Below are positions 35,053-44,286 of a DNA stretch of 64,000 nt, one piece after another. The DNA is from Palsa-461 sp040414865 (GTDB lineage: Bacteria; Actinomycetota; Acidimicrobiia; Acidimicrobiales; RAAP-2). Position numbers and translations under genes: made by a program. Location: positions 1 through 64,000 of the forward strand of contig JBEDUR010000165.1 in the NCBI GenBank assembly GCA_040414865.1, given 5' to 3'. The notes beneath the pieces are model-generated. The model ran no database searches, was not told the origin of the DNA, and saw only the letters and a program-made list of their open reading frames with translations. Positions within the stretch are counted from its first letter, which is position 1; the number at the start of each line of letters is the position of its first letter.

Positions 35053-35272
35053 TGCAGGTCGAATACCGAGGAGGAGCTGGTAACCGATGGGCTGGTTTAC
35101 CGCTACAACCCGAGCGTGTCCCCCTACTGGGATCGGAGTGACCTCCTGCTCGATCGTCTACAAGGACGCTCTGACCCTTGCTGGGCGCCTCGAGGAGGCC
35201 CAGTACGCTCTCAAGAAGATGCTGACCTACGCCAACCATGGGTTGGGCGCGCTGACAACGCCGAGTGCCTAA
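35053..35272 (+). pseudogene. C-terminal remnant of a GH15 glucoamylase/trehalase-like gene
   Basis: One frame reads NTEEELVTDGLVYRYNPSVS around 35054-35113. After a shift near 35150 another frame reads YKDALTLAGRLEEAQYALKK and MLTYANH up to a stop at 35270-35272. DGLVYRY, WYVDALTLAGRLEEA and MLTYANHLGL are conserved near the C terminus of bacterial GH15 proteins. The intervening WFC motif has been lost. The remnant lies 7 bases before GH65, a frequent neighbour of GH15 in alpha-glucan or trehalose loci, so a formerly complete cluster has decayed. Confidence 0.7.
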
Positions 35273-35278
35273 GACCAA

Positions 35279-37765
35279 TTGGATCTGCAGCCTATGAGCC
35301 TTCCCACGGCTAGTTCTGACTTTTCGCTTGTCTACAACGGCTATGAGGCGGCAGAAGAAGGCCTGCGGGAGGCGCTCACCTCGACGGGTAACGGCTACTT
35401 CTGCACGCGCGGGTTCGCCGAGTGGCAGGACGCTGACGGTGTGCACTACCCGGGGACGTACACCCACGGCGGTTACAACCGCGAGACCACCATCATGGGC
35501 GGGATTCCGGTCCTCAACGAGGATCTCGTGAACCTCCCCAACTGGGCCGTGCTCCAGCTGCGCATCGAGGGCGGGGAGGTGGTCAGTCTCGACGACGTCG
35601 ACCTGGTTTCCTATCGCCACGAGTACGACGTCAAGGCGGCCGTCGTGGCGAGAACGATCCGCTTTCGCGACCGGTCCGACCGGGAGACGACATTGCGCAG
35701 CCGTCGGTTCGTCAGCATGGCCGAGATGCACCTGGCCGCGATCGAGTGGACGGTCACCGCGGAGAACTGGTCAGGTCAGATCGAGATCGTCTCGGCGCTC
35801 GACGGGCGGGTCACCAACGCCGGGGTGGCCCGTTACGGGCAGCTGGAAGGACGACACCTGGGGCCGGGCTTGCCGCGGACCTACGGAGCCGAGGTGATCG
35901 CGCTGATGGCCCGCACTCGCCAGTCGCGTATCTACGTGGCCGAGGCGGCGCGCACGAAGGTGTACTCGGGTGACGCGGCGATGGACGTCCAACGAGAGCT
36001 CTATCAGATGGAGGACTACATCCAGCAGGTCATCACGCTCGACGTCCGGCAAGGCGACTCCGTGCGGGTCGAGAAGATGGTCGCTTTCTACACCTCACGC
36101 GACTACGCGATCAGTGAGCCGTTGGCCAGCGCGGGCAACGCGGTGTGCCATTTCCCCCCCTTCCCGGAGGCGGTAAGTGAGAACCGTCAGGTCTGGGAGG
36201 AACTGTGGGAGATGTCCGATCTTGCGCTGCCGAGTGACGCCGCCGTGCAGCTGCGTTTGCGGTTGCACGCGTCGCACGTCCTCCAGGTCTGCTCGGGATA
36301 CGTCGCCGAGGTCGACTCGGGCGTGTGCGCCCGCGGCTTGAACGGCGAGGCCTACCGTGGCCACGTCTTCTGGGACGAGCTCTACGTCCTGTTGTACCTC
36401 AGTCACCGCTTGCCACGGGCCACTCGTCATCTGTTGCTTTATCGGGCGCGCCGGTTGGGCGAGGCTCGTCGGGCGGCGCAGGCTGCTGGGTACCGAGGGG
36501 CCATGTACCCCTGGCAGAGCGGCAGTGACGGAACCGAGGAGACCCAGGTGGTGCACCTCAATCCGTTGTCGGGCCGCTGGGACCCTGATTTCAGCGAGAA
36601 CCAGCGCCACGTCAACGCTGCAATCTTCTACAACGTGTGGCAGTACTACCGGGTTACGGGCGACAGCGAGTTCATGGTCGATCACGGAGCGGAGATGATG
36701 CTCGAGATCGCCCGGTTCTTCGCCTCGTTGGCCTGGTACAACCCCGAGCGCGACCGTTACGAGATACACGGCGTGATGGGCCCGGACGAGTTCCACGAGG
36801 CCTACCCGGGTGCCGAGGGAGGGGGGCTGCGCAACAACGCGTACACCAACATCACGGCGGCGTGGATCGCCGACATCGCCCCGAAAGTGCTCGAGCTGCT
36901 GCCGCAGCACCGAGCCCGTGCACTGCGAGCGCGCATCGGTTTGACCGACGACGAGATCGATGTTTGGAAGCGGATGGCTCGCCGGATGTTCGTGCCATTT
37001 CACGACGACGGCATCATCAGTCAGTTTGAAGGGTACGAGCAGTTGCTCGAGCTGGACTGGGACGCCTACCGAGAGCGCTACGACGGGAAGATTCAGCGTC
37101 TCGACCGCATCCTCAAGGCCGAGGGCGACGACCCCGCCCGCTACAAATTGTCCAAGCAGGCCGACGTCGTCATGCTGTTCTTCCTGTTCTCGAAAGACGA
37201 GCTCGCCAGCGTGTTCGAGCGGCTCGGCTACAAGTTCAGTCCCGACACAATCCGGAAGAACATCGACTACTACGATCGCCGGACGTCCCATGGCTCCACG
37301 CTGAGCTTCGTTTCGTATGCCGGCGCCCTCGCCGAGGTAGATCCCGAGAGTTCCTGGACGAGGTTCCTGGTGGCGCTCGAGAGCGATATCGGCGACATCC
37401 AGGGCGGCACCACCAAGGAGGGCATTCACCTCGGCGTCATGGCCGGCACCCTCGATCTCATCCAGCGTGGATTTCTCGGCACCGAGATCCGCGACGACGT
37501 CCTGTCGTTCTCCCCGCGACTCTCGGACCGCCTCGACGGCCTGTCGTTCCGGATGCAGTTCCGTGGGGTTCCGCTCCAGTTGAGCCTCAACGGAACGGAG
37601 CTGACCGTTGCTGCGCTTCCCGAGGGCGTCGACGGGCCCATCCGGGTCGCGGTCGGTGGACAAGTCGAGGAGCTCCTCCCGGGACAGCATTGCTCGTTCC
37701 CAACGACTGGGACGTCGTCCAGACACGAAGCTCGAGAGAAGGAAGAAAATGTCCGAGGGCTTTGA
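35279..37765 (+). CDS. Glycoside hydrolase family 65 (trehalose/maltose/kojibiose phosphorylase-like)
   Basis: The 828-residue protein has the three-part GH65 layout: N-terminal beta-sandwich (about 20-290, FSLVYNGYEAAEEGLREALTS cut by the family's TGNGYFCTRG), the (alpha/alpha)6 barrel (about 340-720) with RGLNGEAYRGHVFWDE and catalytic acid Glu in GVMGPDEFHE (near 504), and a C-terminal jelly roll. Phosphate-binding HGSTLS is present, so it should be a phosphorylase producing beta-glucose 1-phosphate from a diglucoside. The start may be TTG 35279 or ATG 35294. Its last 17 bases overlap the beta-phosphoglucomutase-like gene, which would consume the product. Confidence 0.92.
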   Translation: MDLQPMSLPTASSDFSLVYNGYEAAEEGLREALTSTGNGYFCTRGFAEWQDADGVHYPGTYTHGGYNRETTIMGGIPVLNEDLVNLPNWAVLQLRIEGGEVVSLDDVDLVSYRHEYDVKAAVVARTIRFRDRSDRETTLRSRRFVSMAEMHLAAIEWTVTAENWSGQIEIVSALDGRVTNAGVARYGQLEGRHLGPGLPRTYGAEVIALMARTRQSRIYVAEAARTKVYSGDAAMDVQRELYQMEDYIQQVITLDVRQGDSVRVEKMVAFYTSRDYAISEPLASAGNAVCHFPPFPEAVSENRQVWEELWEMSDLALPSDAAVQLRLRLHASHVLQVCSGYVAEVDSGVCARGLNGEAYRGHVFWDELYVLLYLSHRLPRATRHLLLYRARRLGEARRAAQAAGYRGAMYPWQSGSDGTEETQVVHLNPLSGRWDPDFSENQRHVNAAIFYNVWQYYRVTGDSEFMVDHGAEMMLEIARFFASLAWYNPERDRYEIHGVMGPDEFHEAYPGAEGGGLRNNAYTNITAAWIADIAPKVLELLPQHRARALRARIGLTDDEIDVWKRMARRMFVPFHDDGIISQFEGYEQLLELDWDAYRERYDGKIQRLDRILKAEGDDPARYKLSKQADVVMLFFLFSKDELASVFERLGYKFSPDTIRKNIDYYDRRTSHGSTLSFVSYAGALAEVDPESSWTRFLVALESDIGDIQGGTTKEGIHLGVMAGTLDLIQRGFLGTEIRDDVLSFSPRLSDRLDGLSFRMQFRGVPLQLSLNGTELTVAALPEGVDGPIRVAVGGQVEELLPGQHCSFPTTGTSSRHEAREKEENVRGL

Positions 37766-38537
37766 GGCAGCGATCTTCGACGTCGACGGGGTACTCGTCG
37801 ACTCACCACACGAACGGGCCTGGCGGGAGTCGCTCCGGGTACTGATGCAAGGGTCGTGGAGTGACATTCGCCCCGAGACGACCTGGTCGCCCGACGCGTT
37901 CACTCCGCAGGTCTACGAGCAGTTGATGTCGGGCAAGCCGCGGGAGGCCGGCGCCCGCGCCGTGCTCGAGTACTTCAAGGTCCCTGACGTCGACCGCCGG
38001 CTGAAAACCTACGCCGATAACAAGCAAGCAATGGTGGTCGGGCTCATCGATGAAGGGGAGTTCACCGCCTATCCCGACGCGCTCCGCCTTGTGCTCGAGG
38101 TGCGGGAGAGAGGGATCCTCGTCGCCGCCGCGTCCTCGTCGAAGAACGCGGAGCCAATGCTCCATCAGATTCGTCTGGACAGGTTCGCTGAGAAGGAGGG
38201 TCTCCACGACGGGTCCGTCACGCCTGGACTGACCCTGCAAGCGGTCTTCGACGCCGATGTGTCCGGCCGCGACTTCGTCCACGGCAAGCCAGACCCCGAG
38301 ATCTTCCTGACGGCGGCCGCCGAGCTCAGCCGGCCGCCGGAACGGTGCTTCGTTGTCGAGGACGCGGTGTCGGGCATCCAGGCTGCCAAGGCGGGAGGGA
38401 TGGCCGGACTGGGCATCGCTCGCCATGGAGACGCGGAGATGCTCAGACGCGCCAAGGCGGACCTGGTGGTGACGTCACTCGACATGGTTGATCTCGACCG
38501 CCTAAGCGATGGGGTTCTCGCCGCAGCACGCACGTAG
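37749..38537 (+). CDS. HAD hydrolase, beta-phosphoglucomutase-like
   Basis: The ATG at 37749 has an AGAAGGAAG ribosome site inside the end of the GH65 gene. The 262-residue protein has FDVDGVLVDSPHERAW (motif I, DxDG plus the His-rich cap start), ASSSKNA (motif II), HGKPDPEIF (motif III Lys) and EDAVSGIQAAKAGG (motif IV). The pattern fits beta-phosphoglucomutase, which turns beta-glucose 1-phosphate into glucose 6-phosphate. The GH65 pairing is a classic disaccharide phosphorolysis route. The cap region (residues 20-90) is longer than in standard PgmB, as in the actinobacterial form. Confidence 0.88.
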   Translation: MSEGFEAAIFDVDGVLVDSPHERAWRESLRVLMQGSWSDIRPETTWSPDAFTPQVYEQLMSGKPREAGARAVLEYFKVPDVDRRLKTYADNKQAMVVGLIDEGEFTAYPDALRLVLEVRERGILVAAASSSKNAEPMLHQIRLDRFAEKEGLHDGSVTPGLTLQAVFDADVSGRDFVHGKPDPEIFLTAAAELSRPPERCFVVEDAVSGIQAAKAGGMAGLGIARHGDAEMLRRAKADLVVTSLDMVDLDRLSDGVLAAART

Positions 38538-38799
38538 GGTGGCTTCGGGCAGGTCCCACGCAGTGGCGTCGACCAGTTCCAGCACCACGGTCAGATCACC
38601 TCGTGCCGATGCTTCCGGGCAGCGCTGCTCAAGCGACGTGGCCGAGGCGTTGATTGGCAAGACGCGGTCCACAGCCCTGAGACCCCAGGGTAGGAGCTCG
38701 GTTGTCCGTGGGCACGGGAGGGCGAAGCGACAGCAGTGCTCGGCCCGAAGTGAGAGGAGCTCGAGCCGCGGTGCCCACGGGGGAACCCCGTCCAGCCGA

Positions 38800-40179
38800 T
38801 CAGCTGGCGGCGCTGGTCGAGCTCATGTTGAAGTCGGCCACTCGGAGGGGTGGCATCCGGGTCCGGTTGACCCACTCGCCGAACTCCCGACCGAGCGCCC
38901 GCTGGCTCTCGCCCACCTCGAGGGTCCGGGCCAAAAGATCGACCGGACTCTCGTTGAACCGGAAGTTGTTGACCGCGCCCACCACCTCGCCCCGCTCCAC
39001 GAGATAGACACCGTCGCGAGTGAGCCCGGTGAGCAGGAGGGTCTTCGGGTCGACCTCGCGGATGTACCACAGGCAGGTGAGGAGGAGGCCCCGGTCCATC
39101 CGGGCCACCAGGTCCTCGGTCGAGCCCTGGGCCCCGTCCAGCTCGAGGATCAGGTTGTCGGCCGGCGGAGCGAACCGGGCGCCCGAACGCTCGGCCCCGG
39201 CCCGGTGATAGCGGAGGTTGGCCAGGCGGCCTGACGCCAGCCAATCGGCGGCGCCGACGGCGATGCCGTTGTCGAAGACCGAGGCCTCCGAGGACGAGGC
39301 GGCAACGGTCAGGAACGGGGCACACTCCAGCCCACCCGCCCGCGGGTCGCCGTAGAGGTGGAAGGGGAGCGAACTGAGCTGCTCGCCCACCTTGGTCTTG
39401 CCGCCCGGAGCCGAGAAGACCGTGCGTCCCTCTTCGGCGTCCTGGCCGCTGGCCGAGTTCACCAAGTCGATCATGAGGTCGGCAACCGAGTCGGGCGGGA
39501 GGACCACCTCGTAGCGGCCGGCCGGCAGAGGAAGGCTGCGCTGCGCCCACGACAGCCGGGTCGTCAGCCGGGAATCGAGTGCTCCGATGTCGAGGGTCGA
39601 CAGGTCGGCGGCTGCCTCGGCCGCCCAGGCCGAGCGGGTGCCGTCCTGGCTGCGGGCGACCAGCTGGAGCGCCCCGGTCGGTTGGACGTGTCGCCGCCGG
39701 AGCCCGGTCGAGCTCCCGAGGTAGGTGGTGTCGAGCTGGTGCTCGACGAACCCCGAGAGGACGCGGTCTTCCGCCGCGGCCGACCCGAACGCCGCGGCGA
39801 GCCCCTCGAGGATCGGCCCGAAAGAGGAGCGGTCGCCCTCGGCTGGTGCGTCCCCGTAGTCAGGGTCGTCTCCGCCCTCAACCAGCGCGGAGGCGTCGGG
39901 GCTGGCGGGCGAGCTCGAGGCATCCTCGGTCGCCGCCGCCGCCATTGCCTCGACATCGACGTCACCGCTGGCGATCGCCACCCCGGCGGCCCGGCCACCG
40001 CCGACGTCGCGGATCGAGATGACCACCACCCGGCGGTCACGGCGACGCCCGTTGGTGGTCGTCGTGTTGTTGGCGAAGCGCACCTCGGCCTGGACCGACT
40101 CGTCGACGATCACAATGCCCTCTCCGCCGCAGGCACGGAGCCCCCGTTCGATGACGACTTGCGCGGACGGAAGACTCAC
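38800..40179 (-). CDS. tldE: TldE/PmbA family metallopeptidase subunit
   Basis: The 459-residue protein is the non-zinc partner of the TldD/TldE protease: N-terminal domain with RFANNTTTTNGRRRDRRVVV, central AGRYEVVLPPDSVADLMIDL and C-terminal FDNGIAVGAADWLASG plus TLLLTGLTRDGVYLVERGE. TldE lacks the HExxxH of TldD, as expected here. Its GTG overlaps the TldD stop by four bases (GTGA), so the two are co-translated. The complex trims peptides and matures some ribosomally made natural products. No precursor peptide is seen nearby. The 262 bases beyond it to the HAD gene (38538-38799) hold no recognised gene. Confidence 0.92.
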   Translation of the reverse strand: MSLPSAQVVIERGLRACGGEGIVIVDESVQAEVRFANNTTTTNGRRRDRRVVVISIRDVGGGRAAGVAIASGDVDVEAMAAAATEDASSSPASPDASALVEGGDDPDYGDAPAEGDRSSFGPILEGLAAAFGSAAAEDRVLSGFVEHQLDTTYLGSSTGLRRRHVQPTGALQLVARSQDGTRSAWAAEAAADLSTLDIGALDSRLTTRLSWAQRSLPLPAGRYEVVLPPDSVADLMIDLVNSASGQDAEEGRTVFSAPGGKTKVGEQLSSLPFHLYGDPRAGGLECAPFLTVAASSSEASVFDNGIAVGAADWLASGRLANLRYHRAGAERSGARFAPPADNLILELDGAQGSTEDLVARMDRGLLLTCLWYIREVDPKTLLLTGLTRDGVYLVERGEVVGAVNNFRFNESPVDLLARTLEVGESQRALGREFGEWVNRTRMPPLRVADFNMSSTSAAS

Positions 40180-41675
40180 CGTCCCGACTCCTCTTTGGTG
40201 TTGAGCACCCGCACGTCGCGCACGAGCGCGCTGGGGCAGCCGTGGCTGACCGGCGCGACCTGGCCGGGCTGGCCTTTCCCACAGTTGAAGGCACCGCCGA
40301 GCACGTACGTTCCCTCGCCTCCCACCGCCTCGAGTGATCCCCAGAAGTCGGTCGTGGTGGCCTGATAGGCGACGTCTCGCAGCTGCCCCGTCAGCTCACC
40401 GTTGCGGATGGCGAAGAACCGCTGGCCGGTGAACTGGAAGTTGTACCGCTGCATGTCGATCGACCAGCTCTTGTCTCCTTCTATGAAGATGCCGTTGGAC
40501 ACTCGGGCAATGAGTTCGTCGGTGGTCGGGCCGTTCGGTGCTGGCGCCAGGGAGACATTGGCCATCCGCTGGATCGGGACGTGGAGCGGTGAGTCGGCAA
40601 ACGCGCATCCGTTGGAGCGCTCGAGGTCGCAAGCGGCGGCGATGGCCCGATCGAGCTGGTAGCCGACGAGGGTGCCGCCCGAAACGAGCTCGAAGCGCTG
40701 CGCCTCCACCCCCTCGTCGTCGATGGCCACCGTGGCCAGGCCGTTGGGGGTGGTCCGGTCGCCGGCGATGTTGAGCGCCGGTGAGCCGTAGGCCAGCGTC
40801 CCCAGCTGGTCGAAGGTGGCGAACGAGGTGCCTGCGTAGGCCGCCTCGTACCCGAGGGCCCGGTCGAGTTCGGTGGCGTGCCCGATCGACTCGTGAATGG
40901 TCAGCCAGAGATTGGTCGGAGCGATCACGAGGTCGAACCGGCCGGCGGTGACTGACGGTGCTCGCAGCTTGTCGGCGAGCAGCCCAGGGAGCACGGCCAG
41001 CTCGGCCGCCCAGTCCCACCCCTCACCTTCGAGGTACTCCCAACCTCGTCCGACTGGCGGGGCGAGGGTCCGCATGGTCTCGAAGTCCCCCCCTTCGCCC
41101 AGCGCCACGGCCTCGAGCCTGGGGTACACCCGCACCCGGTGCTGACGGGCCACCGTGCCGGCCAGGTCGGCCAGATACTTGTCCTCGCTGACCGCGAGCA
41201 CCGCCACCGAGACGTGGTCGATGCCCGGAGCGGCCAGCATCTGGTCGCTCCAATCCGAGAGCCGGCCGACTTTCTCTTTCAGAGGCACGCTGACTGGGTC
41301 TCGACGGTAAGGCGAGCTCCAGCTGACCTCGCCGTGGCCGGTCTCACCGGCCAACACGACCCGGTCGCGCGCCGCCCGGGCGGCGACGGCGGCCATCCCC
41401 AGTGCTTCATCGACCAGGCCAGCGGCGGCCTCGAGGTCGGAGGCGACGGTGGCGGCGAATCCGATGGCCCCATCGCGCACGACCCGGAGCCCGATGCCCG
41501 ATTCGGTGTCGTCCGCCGCCGTCTCCAGTTCGCCGTCGCGCAGCGCGACGGCCTGGGACCGGATCCGTTCCACCCGGAGCTCCGCGTGCTCACACCCGGC
41601 GTGCCTCGCCCGTTCGAGCACCGCGCCAGCGAAACCGTCGGCGAGATCGAAGGGATGGGTTGTAGCCCCGGCCAT
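40176..41675 (-). CDS. tldD: TldD family metalloprotease subunit
   Basis: The 499-residue protein starts at the ATG 41673-41675 (MAGATTHPFDLADGFAGAVL). It has the zinc motif HESIGHATELDRALG (HExxxH with the downstream Glu/Asp), SNGIFIEGDKSWSIDMQRYN and GGAFNCGKGQPGQVAPVSHG, the Cys-containing end of TldD. Together with TldE it forms a heterodimeric peptidase in the cytoplasm. Roles known elsewhere include microcin maturation and cleavage of unfolded peptides. The upstream gap to 42044 contains a LysR-derived remnant. Confidence 0.93.
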   Translation of the reverse strand: MAGATTHPFDLADGFAGAVLERARHAGCEHAELRVERIRSQAVALRDGELETAADDTESGIGLRVVRDGAIGFAATVASDLEAAAGLVDEALGMAAVAARAARDRVVLAGETGHGEVSWSSPYRRDPVSVPLKEKVGRLSDWSDQMLAAPGIDHVSVAVLAVSEDKYLADLAGTVARQHRVRVYPRLEAVALGEGGDFETMRTLAPPVGRGWEYLEGEGWDWAAELAVLPGLLADKLRAPSVTAGRFDLVIAPTNLWLTIHESIGHATELDRALGYEAAYAGTSFATFDQLGTLAYGSPALNIAGDRTTPNGLATVAIDDEGVEAQRFELVSGGTLVGYQLDRAIAAACDLERSNGCAFADSPLHVPIQRMANVSLAPAPNGPTTDELIARVSNGIFIEGDKSWSIDMQRYNFQFTGQRFFAIRNGELTGQLRDVAYQATTTDFWGSLEAVGGEGTYVLGGAFNCGKGQPGQVAPVSHGCPSALVRDVRVLNTKEESGR

Positions 41676-41849
41676 GGGCAATGACACTAGGGTCCGCGAT
41701 CGCCGCCCGTCAGTCTGGCCGGGCCAAGCAGGGCGGGGTCCGAACGCTAAGTCGACGATCGGCAGGTGACCCCCGCCGGTCTTGGTCCCGGTGCTTGGCC
41801 CCGGCTGGGGCTTGCACTTGGCCGTGCTCATGGTCCTGGGTGACCTCGT

Positions 41850-42042
41850 TGCCGTCGTCGAGGAGTGACGCGCTTGCGTGCAGTCGCAAATATGGGAACC
41901 GAGGCGAACCGAACGGTCGGCGTTCAGCCCTCGGCAAGAGCCCGGGCCCAGTCGCGGCGATCGTTGGCGAGCGCGTGCAAGAGGTCGATCACCACTCACG
42001 CATGTCCAGGGCGGTGGCCGGGAGGAGGCCGATACCCGGCGA
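41850..42042 (-). pseudogene. Remnant of a LysR gene 3' end, homologous to 43235-43450
   Basis: On the minus strand, codons ending at TGA (41924-41926) read VVIDLLHALANDRRDWARA and LAEG, matching the C terminus of the neighbouring LysR protein (RAVIDILHTIANDPHHRPL). DNA similarity continues 60-80 bases past the stop (GTCGTC...GAGG...ACGCGC then GTGCAGT) and upstream to the TauD stop. The copy has an in-frame TGA just before VVIDLL and no start. Together with the intact copy it brackets the TauD gene. The rest of the 41676-42043 gap has no gene. Confidence 0.7.
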
Positions 42043-42043
42043 A

Positions 42044-42916
42044 TCAGGCGTAGTTGACCGCGAGCTCAGTGGCGCGCTCCCCGGCGATGCGTGTGTGCCA
42101 CATACGGCGGGGCTGGCTCATGTCGTATGGCATTGCCCGATGCATGAGCCGCCGGTTGTCCCATACGACCACATCTCCGGGTTGCCACTGGTGGTAGTAG
42201 ACGCGCGGCGGTTGGCACGCCGCGTCGGCCAGGCGGTCGAGCAACCGCTCGGACTCCTCAGAGTCCATCCCCACGATGCCGTAAGCATGGCGGCCAATAA
42301 CCAGGTTGGGTCGTCCCGTGTCGGGATGGACCTTGACGAGCGGGCGGAGCGATGGTTCCCCGTCGTGATAGCCGTAGCCCACGTAGTCACCGGAATCGTT
42401 TCGGGCGGTGGGCAGCAGCCCGGCCCGGCCCTGGCTGTAGCGGAGCGAGTGGAAGGCGGCCAGGCCGGCGATCGCCTGGCGCGTCTCGGAGTCGAGTGCG
42501 TCGTAGGCCGCGCGCATGTCCGCCCACCCGGTGGCACCGCCCTCAGCAGGCACGATCTCAGCACTGAAGACAGCGCCCTTGGCCTGGATCGGCATGTAGG
42601 TGCTGTCGTGATGCCATCCCTCGTTGCCGCGCAGCGATTTGACCAGGTCGTCGTCGCGATCGCTGTGAACCTCTCCATGGCGGTCGAGGTTGGAGATTGG
42701 GGAAGCGGTGAACTCGAGGTCGCCGAAGCGGCGGGCGAAGGCGTCCTGATCTTCCCGGGTCAGGAACTGCCCCGGGAAGATCAGCAATGCGTACTCGAGC
42801 CAGGTTTCATGCACCGCAGCCCAGGTCTCTTCGTCGAGGACGCGGAGGTCGGAACCCCGAACCACGGCGCCGAAGGTGGCGTCGACCGCTGTCACCGATA
42901 GCGGCAGCTCAGCCAC
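42044..42916 (-). CDS. TauD/TfdA family Fe(II)/2-oxoglutarate dioxygenase
   Basis: The 290-residue protein has the facial triad HxD...H: GWHHDSTYMP (His and Asp near residues 101-103) and MHRAMPYD (His near 258), with RRMWHTRI supplying the 2-oxoglutarate-binding Arg. DVVVWDNRRLMHR and LIFPGQFLTREDQ are typical of the TauD/TfdA family. Substrates in this family include sulfonates, sulfates and aryloxy acids. No transporter or sulfur gene is adjacent, so the substrate is open. It is divergent in copy context: a LysR remnant lies at its 3' side and the intact lysR ends 408 bases upstream. Confidence 0.9.
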   Translation of the reverse strand: MAELPLSVTAVDATFGAVVRGSDLRVLDEETWAAVHETWLEYALLIFPGQFLTREDQDAFARRFGDLEFTASPISNLDRHGEVHSDRDDDLVKSLRGNEGWHHDSTYMPIQAKGAVFSAEIVPAEGGATGWADMRAAYDALDSETRQAIAGLAAFHSLRYSQGRAGLLPTARNDSGDYVGYGYHDGEPSLRPLVKVHPDTGRPNLVIGRHAYGIVGMDSEESERLLDRLADAACQPPRVYYHQWQPGDVVVWDNRRLMHRAMPYDMSQPRRMWHTRIAGERATELAVNYA

Positions 42917-43324
42917 GTCGATACCCTAACTCGACGGGCGGCGGCCGCGCCTTGTGACGCGATGAAAGGGCAATGGCCGATCTGCTTCTGCAGCTGGCGG
43001 AGTCGCCGTCGAGCGATGCTCGACAAGGGCCCGGCTGATAGCACCCCTACAAGTGTCCCAGCTCCAGTCGATCAGATTGATCGGCCACGTTGCTGAGCCA
43101 AGGTGCTCAATCGCCGTCGGCCAGCGGAAGTTCAGCCTGTCGTTGCCGCCACTGCGCCCTCGCACCAACGATCACGACGGATTGGCTGACGAGCGAGATC
43201 CAGCGATAGCAGACTTGCGCCGGTCGATCACCCCGCTCCGTCGTCGTCGGCAAGGAGGCACGCGCCGAGGTGCAGTTCGATTTGATGGGAAGCCAAGGAA
43301 CGCTTCGAGTCGAGCGATCGGCGT
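42917..43324. other. Intergenic region upstream of the TauD gene
   Basis: These 408 bases lie between the end of lysR (43325) and the start of the TauD gene, both on the minus strand. Positions from about 43235 up to lysR resemble the sequence at 41850-41923, so they are part of the repeat. The remainder (42917-43230) shows no gene and presumably carries the TauD promoter. Confidence 0.5.
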
Positions 43325-44251
43325 TCAGCCTTCGACAGCGGCGGGCGCATGGAGGCCCAAGGGTCGGTGGTGGGGATCGTTGGCGATCGTGTGCAAGATG
43401 TCGATCACCGCTCGGGTCGGTGCCGAGGGGAGGCCACGACGTCGCATGGCCACTCCGACCTGTCGTCGAGGGAAGCCCTCGAGGGAGATCAGTTCGAAGC
43501 GCTCGCGCATGTGAAGGGGCACGGCTGTGGCCGGGAGGATGGCCGGGCCGAAACCGTCGAAGGTGAGCGAAGCGATCATGCGAATCCCGTCGAGCTCCAG
43601 CGCCGGTTGCAGGGTCACGCCCGCCACGTGCACGGCCCGGTCGATGTCGTCGCGCAGCGCGGTGTTGGACAACGGCAGCAGGAGCTCGAGCTCGGTCAAC
43701 GCGGCCAGTGGCAGCGGTCGGGGGAGCCGGGCGAAGGGGTGGTCGACGGGAACCACCAGCATCAGGTCCTCGTCAAAGAGGGGAGTAGCGGTCACCTCGT
43801 CACCGGGGACCGGGAGGGACACCACGGCCAGGTCGAGCTGGCCGTTCACCAATCTCGGCTCGAGGTTGGCGCTCGTCCCATCGGCGACGGTCATCCGTAC
43901 GCCCGGGTGGCGCTCGCGTAGCAGGCTGAAGAGCCGAGGCACGAGCCACCGGCCGGTGGTCCCGATCATCCCTGCCCGTATCGTGCCCACCACTTCCTGA
44001 CGGATGGCTGAGACGTCGGCAACCAGCGCCGCCATCTCGACCAGCATCCGACGGGCCCGGGCGACAACGACCTCGCCTTCCTCGGTGAGGCGCCCCGTCG
44101 CTCGGTCGACGAGCGGTGCGCCAAGCTCCCGCTCCAGCCGGGCGACGTGGGCCGAGACATTCGATTGGACCGTCCCCAGGGCTTCTGCAGCAGCGGAGAA
44201 GCTCCCGTGCTCGGCGACCCCGACAAGCGCCTGGAGGTGTCGAAGTTCCAT
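43325..44251 (-). CDS. LysR-type transcriptional regulator
   Basis: The 308-residue protein begins MELRHLQALVGVAEHGSFS with an N-terminal winged helix-turn-helix (AAAEALGTVQSNVSAHVARL). It then has the linker helix and a substrate-binding domain of two lobes (GTIRAGMIGTTGRWLVPRLF; ELLLPLSNTALRDDIDRAV). It likely responds to a small ligand. LysR regulators commonly control a divergent gene, here murT/gatD, but the intergenic region contains a long leader, so the target may instead be the downstream TauD gene. Its 3' end occurs again as a remnant at 41850-42042. Confidence 0.92.
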   Translation of the reverse strand: MELRHLQALVGVAEHGSFSAAAEALGTVQSNVSAHVARLERELGAPLVDRATGRLTEEGEVVVARARRMLVEMAALVADVSAIRQEVVGTIRAGMIGTTGRWLVPRLFSLLRERHPGVRMTVADGTSANLEPRLVNGQLDLAVVSLPVPGDEVTATPLFDEDLMLVVPVDHPFARLPRPLPLAALTELELLLPLSNTALRDDIDRAVHVAGVTLQPALELDGIRMIASLTFDGFGPAILPATAVPLHMRERFELISLEGFPRRQVGVAMRRRGLPSAPTRAVIDILHTIANDPHHRPLGLHAPAAVEG

Positions 44252-44286
44252 CTCCTATGACGATATCAACTATCGGTTCTAGCTGC

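Noticed and set aside
36095..37903. Long open frame (602 codons) on the minus strand across GH65
   Set aside because: It is antisense to the clearly coding GH65 gene; high GC content leaves long open antisense frames, and its predicted protein has no domain.
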